Assembly (NCBI GenBank): GCA_024235655.1
Contig: JACKLY010000001.1
Span: forward strand, 806,001-870,000
Direction: 5' to 3'
Length of the DNA: 64,000 nt
Origin: Zoogloeaceae bacterium
Lineage (GTDB): Bacteria; Pseudomonadota; Gammaproteobacteria; Burkholderiales; Rhodocyclaceae
Shown: positions 54,089 through 62,733 of the stretch, one piece after another
How positions within the stretch are numbered: the stretch's first letter is position 1
Layout of the letters: the number at the start of each line of letters is the position of its first letter
Notes under the pieces: model-generated
What the model was told of the DNA's origin: nothing
The model's input: the letters and a program-made list of their open reading frames with translations, nothing else
Database searches by the model: none
Position numbers and translations under genes: made by a program

Positions 54089-55180
54089 ATGGCTGTGAGC
54101 GTCGACGCCGTTAAAGCGGCATTGCAGGAACTGGTTGATCCGAACACGCAGAAGGATTTCGTCAGCAGCAAGTCGGCGAAAAACATCAAGGTCGATGGCG
54201 ACGATGTGTCGTTTGACATCGAGCTCGGCTATCCGGCCAAGTCGCAGGTTGACGCCATTCGCAAGCAGGTCATCGCAGCCGTTCGGGCGATTCCGGGGGT
54301 TGGCAACGTCAGCGCCAATGTGCATGTGAAAATCGTCTCGCACGCCGTGCAGCGCGGCCTGAAGCCGTTGCCGGGCGTGAAGAACATCATCGCCGTGGCC
54401 TCGGGCAAGGGCGGCGTCGGCAAGAGCACGACGGCGGTCAATCTGGCGCTGGCACTGGCACAGGAGGGCGCCACGGTCGGCATGCTGGATGCCGATATCT
54501 ACGGCCCATCGCAGCCGCAGATGCTGGGCATCGCCGGGCAGCAGCCGGAGTCGAGCGATGGCAAGTCGATGGAACCGTTGAAGGCCTACGGCATCCAGGC
54601 CATGTCCATCGGTTTTCTGATCGACACCGAGACGCCGATGGTCTGGCGCGGGCCGATGGTGACGCAGGCACTGGAGCAGATGCTGAACGACACCAACTGG
54701 AAGGACCTCGACTATCTGGTGGTCGACATGCCGCCAGGCACCGGCGATACGCAACTGACGCTGGCCCAGAAGGTGCCGGTGACGGGCGCGGTGGTAGTGA
54801 CGACGCCGCAGGACATCGCCCTGATCGATGCGCGCAAGGGGCTGAAGATGTTCGAGAAGGTCGGCGTGCCGATCCTCGGCATTGTCGAGAACATGAGCAT
54901 CCATATCTGCTCGAACTGTGGCCATGCCGAGCACATCTTTGGCACGGGTGGCGGCGAGGCGATGTGCCAGGATTACGATGTTGAGTTCCTTGGCTCCCTG
55001 CCTTTGGAGCTGTCGATCCGCGAACTGGCCGATTCGGGCAAGCCGACGGTGGTGGGGGCGCCGGATTCGAAGGCTGCCGACATCTACCGCAGCATTGCCC
55101 GCCGCGTGGCCGTGAAGGTGGGCGAGACGGCGAAGGACATGTCGTCCAAATTCCCCTCGATCGTGGTGCAGAACACCTGA
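54089..55180 (+). CDS. apbC: Iron-sulfur cluster carrier ATPase ApbC/Mrp
   Basis: Binds and transfers Fe-S clusters to target proteins; 363 residues. An N-terminal DUF59/MIP18-like region (about 1-85) leads into the ParA-type ATPase with deviant Walker A GKGGVGKST at 106-114. The cluster-binding CxxC is C274/C277 (ICSNCGHAEHIF). Starts at ATG 54089 with AGGAGCGAG. The metG-apbC-dcd neighbourhood is common in betaproteobacteria, which supports the call. Confidence 0.96.
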   Translation: MAVSVDAVKAALQELVDPNTQKDFVSSKSAKNIKVDGDDVSFDIELGYPAKSQVDAIRKQVIAAVRAIPGVGNVSANVHVKIVSHAVQRGLKPLPGVKNIIAVASGKGGVGKSTTAVNLALALAQEGATVGMLDADIYGPSQPQMLGIAGQQPESSDGKSMEPLKAYGIQAMSIGFLIDTETPMVWRGPMVTQALEQMLNDTNWKDLDYLVVDMPPGTGDTQLTLAQKVPVTGAVVVTTPQDIALIDARKGLKMFEKVGVPILGIVENMSIHICSNCGHAEHIFGTGGGEAMCQDYDVEFLGSLPLELSIRELADSGKPTVVGAPDSKAADIYRSIARRVAVKVGETAKDMSSKFPSIVVQNT

Positions 55181-55192
55181 AATATCAAACGC

Positions 55193-55222
55193 TTCCATGA
55201 TGGCCGCCGGACGCCGTACAAT
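55193..55222 (+). promoter_or_regulatory. Possible dcd promoter
   Basis: TACAAT at 55217-55222 with TTCCAT at 55193-55198 (18-base spacing), ending 35 bases before the dcd start. A moderate match; read-through from apbC is also possible. Confidence 0.38.
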
Positions 55223-55257
55223 ACGCCGCTTCTCTTACGGTGTCCGGAATCAGCCCC

Positions 55258-55827
55258 ATGTCCATCAAGTCTGACAAGTGGATCCGCCGCATGGCGGAAC
55301 AGCACGGCATGATCGAGCCGTTCTCGCCACAGCTCGTGCGCGAAGTGAACGGCCAGAAAATCGTCTCCTACGGCACGTCGAGCTACGGCTACGACATTCG
55401 CTGTGCCGACGAATTCCGTGTATTCACCAACATCAATTCGACCATTGTCGATCCGAAGAACTTCGATCCGAATTCCTTCGTTGAAGTGTCCGGCAAGGGC
55501 TATTGCGTCATTCCGCCGAACTCCTTCGCGCTGGCGCGCACCATGGAGTATTTCCGCATCCCGCGCAGCGTGCTCACCGTCTGCCTCGGCAAGAGTACCT
55601 ACGCCCGCTGCGGCATCATCGTCAATGTGACTCCCTTCGAGCCGGAATGGGAAGGTTACGTGACACTGGAGTTCTCGAACACCACGCCGCTGCCGGCCAA
55701 GATCTATGCCGGGGAAGGTTGTGCGCAAGTGCTGTTCTTCGAGTCCGACGAGGTTTGCGAGACGTCGTACAAGGACCGTGGCGGCAAGTATCAGGGACAG
55801 GTCGGCGTCACGCTGCCAAAAATTTAG
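55258..55827 (+). CDS. dcd: dCTP deaminase
   Basis: Deaminates dCTP to dUTP, the main source of dTMP precursor in most proteobacteria. It has 189 residues from ATG 55258; an alternative in-frame start six codons upstream is unlikely because the usual N-terminus is MSIKSDKWIRRMA. Catalytic and nucleotide-binding segments are evident: SYGYDIRCADEF, LGKSTYARCGIIVNVTPFEPEWEG and the C-terminal SYKDRGGKYQGQ. Confidence 0.97.
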   Translation: MSIKSDKWIRRMAEQHGMIEPFSPQLVREVNGQKIVSYGTSSYGYDIRCADEFRVFTNINSTIVDPKNFDPNSFVEVSGKGYCVIPPNSFALARTMEYFRIPRSVLTVCLGKSTYARCGIIVNVTPFEPEWEGYVTLEFSNTTPLPAKIYAGEGCAQVLFFESDEVCETSYKDRGGKYQGQVGVTLPKI

Positions 55828-55844
55828 ACAAGAATCAATCATTG

Positions 55845-55899
55845 CAGAGACACAGAGGCACAGAGAAAAGTAGCTGATCTCTGTGCCTCTGTGTCTCTG
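55845..55899. repeat. 22-bp perfect inverted repeat with 11-base loop
   Basis: Left arm 55845-55866 and right arm 55878-55899 are perfect reverse complements; the arms are internally repetitive (CAGAGACACAGAGGCACAGA). The loop is 55867-55877. It fills the dcd-decarboxylase gap. Similar cacagag-rich palindromes are scattered in many bacterial genomes, so this is probably a dispersed repeat that may also act as an mRNA stem or terminator. Confidence 0.85.
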
Positions 55900-55925
55900 T
55901 GCTTAACGGCATTCAGGAGTCGCTC

Positions 55926-58151
55926 ATGCGCTTTCACTTCCCGGTCATCATCATCGACGAAGACTTCCGTTCGGAAAATGCCTCGGGTCTCGGTATCCGT
56001 GCGCTTGCCGAAGCGATCGAAAAAGAAGGCATGGAGGTGCTTGGCGTCACCAGCTATGGTGATCTGTCCTCCTTCGCCCAGCAGCAGTCGCGTGCCTCGT
56101 GCTTCATCCTGTCGGTGGACGACGAGGAGCTGGTTAACCAGGCCGAGGAAACCATTGCCGAATTGCGCACCTTCGTTGAAGAGATTCGCTACAAAAATGC
56201 CGAGATCCCGATTTTCCTGCACGGCGAAACGCGGACGTCACGCCATATTCCGAACAACATCCTGCGTGAACTGCATGGCTTCATTCACATGTTCGAGGAC
56301 ACGCCAGAATTCATCGCCCGCAATGTCGTGCGCGAGGCCAAGTCCTATCTGGATTCGTTACCGCCGCCGTTCTTCCGTGCGCTGGTGCACTACGCTGCCG
56401 ACGGGTCGTACTCGTGGCACTGCCCTGGCCATTCCGGTGGCGTTGCTTTCCTGAAGTCGCCGGTCGGCCAGATGTTCCACCAGTTCTTTGGCGAGAACAT
56501 GCTGCGGGCCGACGTCTGCAACGCCGTCGAGGAACTCGGTCAGCTGCTCGACCACACCGGCCCGGTCGCGGCCTCGGAGCGCAATGCGGCGCGCATCTTC
56601 AACTGCGATCACCTGTATTTCGTCACCAACGGCACCTCAACCTCGAACAAGATCGTCTGGCATTCGACGGTGGCGCCCGGCGACATCGTGGTGGTGGATC
56701 GTAACTGCCACAAGTCGGTGCTGCACTCGATCATCATGACCGGCGCGATCCCGGTGTTCCTGATGCCGACAAGAAACAACTTCGGCATCATCGGCCCGAT
56801 TCCGAAGTCCGAATTCTCTTGGGAAAACATCCAGAAAAAAATTGCGGCCAATCCATTTGCCGCCGGTTCGAATGCCAAGCCACGCGTGCTGACCATCACC
56901 CAGTCGACCTACGACGGCATCCTCTACAACGTCGAGGAAATCAAGGAGATGCTCGACGGCAAGATCGATGCGCTGCATTTCGATGAGGCCTGGCTGCCGC
57001 ATGCCGCGTTCCACGATTTTTATGGTGATTACCATGCCATTGGCGCCGATCGGCCACGTTGCAAGGAATCGATGGTCTTCTCCACACAGTCTACGCACAA
57101 GCTGCTGGCCGGCCTGTCGCAGGCCTCGCAGATCCTGGTGCAGGATTCCGAAGACCGGAAGCTGGATCGCGACATCTTCAACGAAGCCTACCTGATGCAT
57201 ACCTCGACCTCGCCGCAATACTCGATCATCGCCTCATGCGATGTGGCGGCGGCAATGATGGAGCAGCCGGGGGGCGGTGCACTGGTCGAAGGGTCGATTG
57301 CCGAGGCGCTGGACTTCCGCCGCGCCATGCGCAAGGTGGGTGTCGAGTGGGGCGCCGACTGGTGGTTCAAGGTCTGGGGGCCGGATGACCTGTCCGAGGA
57401 AGGCATCGAGGAACGCGAAGCCTGGATGCTGAAACCGGGTGAGCGCTGGCACGGCTTTGGCAAGCTGGCCGATGGTTTCAACATGCTCGACCCGATCAAG
57501 GCGACGATCATTACCCCGGGCCTTGACGTTGACGGCGACTTTGCCGACAGCGGCATCCCTGCAGCCATTGTCACCAAGTACCTGGCCGAGCACGGCGTCA
57601 TCGTCGAGAAATGCGGGCTCTATTCCTTCTTCATCATGTTCACCATCGGCATCACCAAGGGGCGCTGGAATACCATGGTGACCGAGCTGCAGCAGTTCAA
57701 GGACGACTACGACAAGAACCAGCCGCTGTGGAAGGTGCTGCCCGAGTTCTGCCAGAAGCATCCACGCTACGAGCGCGTCGGCCTGCGCGACCTGTGCCAG
57801 CAGATTCACGATGTCTACAAGGCCAATGACGTTGCCCGCCTGACCACGGAAATGTATCTCTCCGACATGGTGCCGGCGATGCGCCCTGCCGATGCCTTCG
57901 CCAAGATGGCGCACCGCGAGATCGAGCGCGTCTCCATCGATGCGCTGGAAGGCCGAGTCACCAGTGTGCTGCTGACCCCCTATCCTCCGGGTATTCCTCT
58001 GCTGATCCCGGGGGAGGTATTCAATGGCACCATCGTCAGCTATCTGCGCTTTGCCCGCGATTTCAATGCCCGTTTCCCCGGCTTTGAGACCGATATCCAC
58101 GGTCTGGTCAAAGGTGAGGATGGGCGCTATTACGTGGACTGCGTCAAATAG
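55926..58151 (+). CDS. PLP-dependent arginine/lysine/ornithine decarboxylase
   Basis: A fold-type I PLP decarboxylase of 741 residues, starting ATG 55926 with AGGAG. The N-terminal wing domain (1-130) resembles a receiver fold; the PLP domain has SGHSGG-like HCPGHSGGVAFL, DEAWLPHAAFH and the Schiff-base lysine K392 in FSTQSTHKLLAG. A C-terminal domain ends near residue 741. The length and N-terminal style fit the biodegradative arginine decarboxylase best, but lysine or ornithine as substrate cannot be excluded. It would serve polyamine synthesis or acid resistance. No antiporter gene is nearby. Confidence 0.93.
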   Translation: MRFHFPVIIIDEDFRSENASGLGIRALAEAIEKEGMEVLGVTSYGDLSSFAQQQSRASCFILSVDDEELVNQAEETIAELRTFVEEIRYKNAEIPIFLHGETRTSRHIPNNILRELHGFIHMFEDTPEFIARNVVREAKSYLDSLPPPFFRALVHYAADGSYSWHCPGHSGGVAFLKSPVGQMFHQFFGENMLRADVCNAVEELGQLLDHTGPVAASERNAARIFNCDHLYFVTNGTSTSNKIVWHSTVAPGDIVVVDRNCHKSVLHSIIMTGAIPVFLMPTRNNFGIIGPIPKSEFSWENIQKKIAANPFAAGSNAKPRVLTITQSTYDGILYNVEEIKEMLDGKIDALHFDEAWLPHAAFHDFYGDYHAIGADRPRCKESMVFSTQSTHKLLAGLSQASQILVQDSEDRKLDRDIFNEAYLMHTSTSPQYSIIASCDVAAAMMEQPGGGALVEGSIAEALDFRRAMRKVGVEWGADWWFKVWGPDDLSEEGIEEREAWMLKPGERWHGFGKLADGFNMLDPIKATIITPGLDVDGDFADSGIPAAIVTKYLAEHGVIVEKCGLYSFFIMFTIGITKGRWNTMVTELQQFKDDYDKNQPLWKVLPEFCQKHPRYERVGLRDLCQQIHDVYKANDVARLTTEMYLSDMVPAMRPADAFAKMAHREIERVSIDALEGRVTSVLLTPYPPGIPLLIPGEVFNGTIVSYLRFARDFNARFPGFETDIHGLVKGEDGRYYVDCVK

Positions 58152-58191
58152 GTGCCGGCTTGAATCTGCGCGTCATTAGGTGCATGATTCG

Positions 58192-58977
58192 ATGATGTTT
58201 TTAAGCGACAGGCCTGATCGGTTATTTTTGTCTGTGCTGGCACCCCTGCTTTTTCTGATCGGGCTGGCAGGCGAGGCGCAGGCTGAGGCGGCAGCGAATG
58301 TTGTTTTTGCCACTGGTGCGGCAAGGATCGTTGCAGCGGATGGCTCGATCCGGGCTGCGGCGCGCGGTACGGCCGTTCAGGCAGGAGAAATGGTCGACAC
58401 GCAGGATGGCAGGGCTCAGTTGCGATTCAGCGATGGAGCAGCCATTTCGCTGCAGCCGGGCACGCAGTTTCGGGTTGAGCAGTACCGTTTCGTCGAGCAG
58501 GATGGGCGTGCTGGTGAGGATGACATGGTTGTCATGCGTTTCCTGAAGGGCACGCTGCGCGCCATCAGCGGCCTGATCGGGCGGCAGAAACGCGAGCAGT
58601 ATCGAATGGATACGACAGTCGGCACGATTGGTATTCGTGGAACGGAGTACGGTGCAGCGTTGGGTGACGGTGGCTTGTCCGTCACAACCTACGCGGGGCT
58701 GGTCGAGGTTTGTAATGATGCAGGTTGCGCCTTGGTTGCGCCGGGGCAAACGCTGGTGGTGCCGGGCAACAATGTGAAGCCGCAGCTCAAGGGGGCCGCA
58801 GAGCCTCTCGAGCTGCCCAGGGGAGCTGCCGTACCACAGTTGCCGCCGGTGCAGCCGTCTGCGCCGGTGGTGCCGCAGCAGATGCCGGTAGTGCCGCAGC
58901 AGATGCCGGTGGCACCTCAGCAGATGCCGGTTACAGCGCCACCTGCAACAAGTCCAACCTACGGGCCGAATTACTAA
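58192..58977 (+). CDS. Secreted FecR-domain protein with proline-rich tail
   Basis: It has 261 residues from ATG 58192 (ATG 58195 is equally possible). Signal peptide about 1-30; FecR domain about 35-165 with RAQLRFSDGAAISLQPGTQFRV and TVGTIGIRGTEY; two cysteines in VEVCNDAGCAL may pair. The C-terminal 60 residues are Pro/Gln-rich with three repeats of PVVPQQM. It is closely related to the FecR half of the gene at 60358. It stands first in a three-gene set whose second member is a TPR-barrel protein. Confidence 0.88.
   Translation: MMFLSDRPDRLFLSVLAPLLFLIGLAGEAQAEAAANVVFATGAARIVAADGSIRAAARGTAVQAGEMVDTQDGRAQLRFSDGAAISLQPGTQFRVEQYRFVEQDGRAGEDDMVVMRFLKGTLRAISGLIGRQKREQYRMDTTVGTIGIRGTEYGAALGDGGLSVTTYAGLVEVCNDAGCALVAPGQTLVVPGNNVKPQLKGAAEPLELPRGAAVPQLPPVQPSAPVVPQQMPVVPQQMPVAPQQMPVTAPPATSPTYGPNY
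58864..58926 (+). repeat. Three tandem 21-bp coding repeats
   Basis: Three head-to-tail units encoding PVVPQQM, PVVPQQM and PVAPQQM at the end of the FecR-domain gene; the third has synonymous and one coding change. They code a flexible proline-rich spacer. Confidence 0.85.
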
Positions 58978-58998
58978 ATCAGGGGTGTCAGCAGGGGG

Positions 58999-60336
58999 AT
59001 GTCAGTGCGAAAAGATAGGGTGCGAATAATTGAGGGGCTGGCAACTGTCGTGTTGGTGTTTTTCTCATTCACTGCAATTGCCGATGAGCTGACCGAGAAA
59101 GCCAGGGCTCTCCTCGGTGAGGGCAAGTCGTCTAAGGCCTATCAGTTGCTGGAACCGGCGGAGGCGGTACGCGCAGGGGATAGTGATTACGATTTCCTGC
59201 TCGGCCTGGCAGCGCTGGATGTCGGGCAGAATACCCGGGCCGTTTTTGCGCTCGAACGGGTGCTGGCCATGGATCCCAACAACGTCCGTGCCCGCGCTGA
59301 AATTGCACGTGCTTACCTTGCCCTTGGCGAGACGGAGACCGCTACTCACGAGTTTGCAACAGTCAAGAAACAGGGGGTGCCTGCCGATGTTGCAATGACC
59401 ATTGACCGTTATCTTGATGCTGTGCGACGAATCGAAGATAAAAATCAAACAAGTCTTACCGGATACCTTGAAACTACAGCGGGTTACGATACGAATGTCA
59501 ATGCCGGGCCAAACAGGACGACGGTTGCAATTCCAGGATTTGGTTCGCAACCTTTCCGTTTAACCAAAGACAGCCAAGCGAATCAATCATCTTTTGGAGC
59601 AATCTCTGGAGGATTTAACTTGCGAACTCCTATTGGTGCCGGTTATATGCTATTAGCTGGTGCCTCAGCGTATCAAAAGAGCAATTTCCATAGGCATCAA
59701 TTTGATACGCTGAATGGTGATGTTAACGTGGGTGTTTCGAAGTCTGCCGATCAGGATGTTTATACTTTGATGGCACAGGCGGGCAGTGTCAGTGTTGATG
59801 AATCACAGTTTCGCAAACATGCTGGGTTGACTGGTCAGTGGCTACGCAATCTTGATGCACGAAATCAGATCGGAGCCTTTGCCCAATACACTGACCTGCA
59901 ATATCAATCATCAAAACAATCCATTCGGGATGCTAACCGCTGGGTCGCAGGCGCTAGTTATGCACACCTTTATCGCGAAGGGATTATGGTTTTTGCCAGT
60001 GCCTATGGAGTTCAGGAGCAGCCTCAAAAGGATAATGTCGGGTGGCTGGGATTTGATGGGGTTGGTATACGACTTGGTGGACGTATGAATTTAAGCGCGG
60101 ATACCGTCTTGTTTGGTGGCGCCACTTGGGAGCATCGTGGCTACGATAAGGCTGATCCATCATTTCTCGAAACAAGAAGGGATAACCAGTACGGATTGCT
60201 TCTGGGTGCGACACGCTACTTTTCCAAAGAATGGAGCGTGACACCACAAGTGGCATTCACGAAGAATAGCTCAAATATCAATTTGTTTGAGTACCGCCGG
60301 GAAATGTTCTCGGTGTCGGTGCGCCGTGAATTCTGA
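58999..60336 (+). CDS. TPR plus outer-membrane beta-barrel protein (Slam/T11SS-like)
   Basis: It has 445 residues. Signal peptide about 1-28; TPR region about 30-135 (LTEKARALLGEGKSSKAYQLLEPA, then NTRAVFALERVLAMDPNNVRARAEIARAYLALGETE). Residues about 150-445 are amphipathic strands with a terminal Phe (SVSVRREF), as in outer-membrane barrels. TPR domain followed by a DUF560-like barrel is the architecture of Slam/type XI secretion proteins, which move TbpB-like cargo to the surface. GC drops sharply within the gene at about 59440, near the TPR-barrel junction. Other TPR-barrel porins remain possible. Confidence 0.78.
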   Translation: MSVRKDRVRIIEGLATVVLVFFSFTAIADELTEKARALLGEGKSSKAYQLLEPAEAVRAGDSDYDFLLGLAALDVGQNTRAVFALERVLAMDPNNVRARAEIARAYLALGETETATHEFATVKKQGVPADVAMTIDRYLDAVRRIEDKNQTSLTGYLETTAGYDTNVNAGPNRTTVAIPGFGSQPFRLTKDSQANQSSFGAISGGFNLRTPIGAGYMLLAGASAYQKSNFHRHQFDTLNGDVNVGVSKSADQDVYTLMAQAGSVSVDESQFRKHAGLTGQWLRNLDARNQIGAFAQYTDLQYQSSKQSIRDANRWVAGASYAHLYREGIMVFASAYGVQEQPQKDNVGWLGFDGVGIRLGGRMNLSADTVLFGGATWEHRGYDKADPSFLETRRDNQYGLLLGATRYFSKEWSVTPQVAFTKNSSNINLFEYRREMFSVSVRREF

Positions 60337-60357
60337 TCTGGTGCATGAGGAGGAAAT

Positions 60358-61746
60358 ATGACCATCCATACGGTTTTTAAGTTTCGGAATCATGCGCTGA
60401 TGATGGCGCTCGCGGCTGCATTTCCTGTTGTTTCTTATGCCGCCGGCGCGGCCAGAGTAGATTTTTCTGTGGGGCCCGTTAGTGCTGTAAATGTCGCGGG
60501 TACGCATCGAACGATTGGCAAGGGTGGGGAATTAGGTAGTGGAGAATTAATAGTTACTGGTGATGGTGGTCGAGCTCAACTGCGGTTTTCCGATGGCGGA
60601 ATGGTCTCACTCCAGCCAGGGTCTGAATTTAAAGTGGATGACTACAGTTTCTCCGGCAAAGCGGAAGAAGACAAAGGTTTCTTCAGTTTGCTTAAAGGCG
60701 CAATGCGTACAATTACGGGGTTGGTTGGTCGAAGCAATAAAAATGCTTATCGAGTGACGACTTCGGTTGCGACAATTGGTATTCGAGGTACAGAATTTAC
60801 AGTGGCTTATACCGGAGCCAACAGCATTGCTGTTTCTACCGGCGAAGGAATGATTGAGGTTTGTAATAATGCAGGGTGTGCTCTGATTCCCGCGGGATCT
60901 TCGGCGATTGTCGCAGGGCCAAATACAGAGGTCAGGCGAAGTGATATCAAGCCACGTCTTGATCCTGCGCAACCCGATATGGTGCAGGTTGTTACGTATT
61001 CAACTAGTGATGATCGCTATCCAGATGGAAAAGTGAATTTACAGGATTTGACAGGAACAAACCCAAGTTCTTTGAAAAAGACTGCTGTGGTTAGCACTCC
61101 GCTCGTTTCCGGCGCTGGTTACGCTCTTGCCTATGCGGGCCATAATGGCAGTTCTTCTGAATACGGGCTTGATACATCCGGAACTGCTTCTTTCGATTCA
61201 GCTAATGCTCTTACTTCTTTCATTGGATCGGGTAGTTATTCAAAAACGGTATCGGCTGGTGCATTTTCTGCCGATGGTGTCATTGGCTGGGGTCGTTGGA
61301 GCTCAGGAACATCCTCTTCTGGATCGTTAATTGACTTCCATTATGCGGTCGGCAAGCCGTCCTCAACTCCCGATCTGGTTGCACTCGGCGGAATCAATGC
61401 TGACTACACCTATAATCTGATTGGCTATACCTTACCCACGGCTCAGAATGGAACAGTTGGCCAAGCGCCATCAGGATCCCTGTCTGCGAATTTCCGAGAT
61501 GCCTTTGGTGTGTCAACAGTGAGCATCAACTTAACTGTTCCCATTGGCGGGAGTACCTTTTCGATTGTTGGTAGTCAGGCGTACGTAAGCTCATCAATGC
61601 CGCAGACCTTTACGGTCAATACAGCATGTGCAACGGTCAATGGATTTTTTGCTGGATCCAATGCAACTCATGCAGGCGTTGCGTACAAACTTGATTCGGG
61701 TGGGGGGATGGGGGACGTTCATGGGTCAGCTGCTTTCAAGCGCTGA
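60358..61746 (+). CDS. Secreted FecR-domain protein with TbpB-like C-terminal barrel
   Basis: It has 462 residues: signal peptide (about 1-28), FecR domain (about 32-170, with GRAQLRFSDGGMVSLQPGSEFKV and SVATIGIRGTEF), a linker, and a C-terminal region (about 265-462) of small-residue-rich strands. Its end, ATVNGFFAGSNATHAGVAYKL then VHGSAAFKR, has the pattern of TbpB/fHbp-type beta-barrels that are cargo of Slam/T11SS translocons. The start follows GAGGAGG-like bases. No lipobox, so if exported to the surface it would be a released, not lipidated, cargo. The cargo role is inferred from domain and neighbour. Confidence 0.8.
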   Translation: MTIHTVFKFRNHALMMALAAAFPVVSYAAGAARVDFSVGPVSAVNVAGTHRTIGKGGELGSGELIVTGDGGRAQLRFSDGGMVSLQPGSEFKVDDYSFSGKAEEDKGFFSLLKGAMRTITGLVGRSNKNAYRVTTSVATIGIRGTEFTVAYTGANSIAVSTGEGMIEVCNNAGCALIPAGSSAIVAGPNTEVRRSDIKPRLDPAQPDMVQVVTYSTSDDRYPDGKVNLQDLTGTNPSSLKKTAVVSTPLVSGAGYALAYAGHNGSSSEYGLDTSGTASFDSANALTSFIGSGSYSKTVSAGAFSADGVIGWGRWSSGTSSSGSLIDFHYAVGKPSSTPDLVALGGINADYTYNLIGYTLPTAQNGTVGQAPSGSLSANFRDAFGVSTVSINLTVPIGGSTFSIVGSQAYVSSSMPQTFTVNTACATVNGFFAGSNATHAGVAYKLDSGGGMGDVHGSAAFKR

Positions 61747-61756
61747 TTTTTTGAAG

Positions 61757-62722
61757 CTAGTCGCGAGTGATCCAATCGAGATACGACTGTCTCTGCTCAA
61801 TACTGCACCGTCTCACAGCACTGCAGCGTGCGTTCTGTGACATTTTCGATCGTAGAGCTCTGTTCTCTCCCAATTCAATAATGCGGTCGAACGCTTCCTC
61901 TTGATTTTCAATGATGAACCCATTGATTCCGTTATCAATCCAATCAATATATCCACCATTTTCAGATACAACGACTGGTATTCCTGCCGCTAATGCTTCA
62001 ATGACTACACGCCCAGAAGCTTCAGGAATTCCAGGGGCGGTCCGATAAAAAAAGCAATCCAACTGTGCCAGAAACACCCCTGTTTGTTCCTGTTCCACGT
62101 CAAGAATTTCTAAAGTCGGTATTTCGTGCAGTTTATTTCGCAGGTGGTTAGCCCCCATTAGTCGTAGATTGTATCCTTGCCAAGCCAGCATGCGCCATAT
62201 CGATAGATCATCTGGGTGATGCTTGGATATATCATCACGAGAGTGTCGACCAATGAAATATTGTCTTTGTCGTTTTGGCCTTTGCTGTTGATAATCTGCC
62301 AGATTGATAAGCGGGGGGCAAATGATTCCGGGCAATGCCAACGAATCGCGTAATAAAGAGGAGACGAAAACATATTCAGCATCAGGCAATGATGGTCGGT
62401 CTAAAAATGCCAGAAACCCAAACGTATGAGCAATCGAAAACAAGTTACAGATTACGATGAGTCTGCGGGGCTGGGCGTAGTTCAGCCAAATGCCGGGCTC
62501 CTGATGTGTGCCAACCATTATTAAAGTGCCGCCGCGTGGATATTGGCCAGCAAAACTGTTTATGGCCGTGGCACCAAAGCTTATTTCCGTATGTCTTGGG
62601 CGATCAGACCAGAGCTTGACAGAATGGCCCGCAAATCTCAGCGCTCTATAAAGCTCCGAAGCGTGGTGCTCAGTACCTCCGGTCCCATCGAATCGCGTGA
62701 CAATATGAATGGTCTGTCCCAT
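61757..62722 (-). CDS. Glycosyltransferase, GT4-like
   Basis: A 321-residue sugar transferase, GT-B fold. The N-terminal half begins with the nucleotide-fold phrase IHIVTRFDGTGGTEHHASEL; the C-terminal half has the GT4 donor-binding region PEASGRVVIEALAAGIPVVVSENGG. Sugar and acceptor are unknown. Its start lies 11 bases from the divergent OGT-like gene, so each promoter must lie within the other's 5' end. GC is low for the window. It ends 10 bases from the FecR/TbpB-like gene. Confidence 0.85.
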   Translation of the reverse strand: MGQTIHIVTRFDGTGGTEHHASELYRALRFAGHSVKLWSDRPRHTEISFGATAINSFAGQYPRGGTLIMVGTHQEPGIWLNYAQPRRLIVICNLFSIAHTFGFLAFLDRPSLPDAEYVFVSSLLRDSLALPGIICPPLINLADYQQQRPKRQRQYFIGRHSRDDISKHHPDDLSIWRMLAWQGYNLRLMGANHLRNKLHEIPTLEILDVEQEQTGVFLAQLDCFFYRTAPGIPEASGRVVIEALAAGIPVVVSENGGYIDWIDNGINGFIIENQEEAFDRIIELGENRALRSKMSQNARCSAVRRCSIEQRQSYLDWITRD

Positions 62723-62733
62723 AGTTCATAAGT

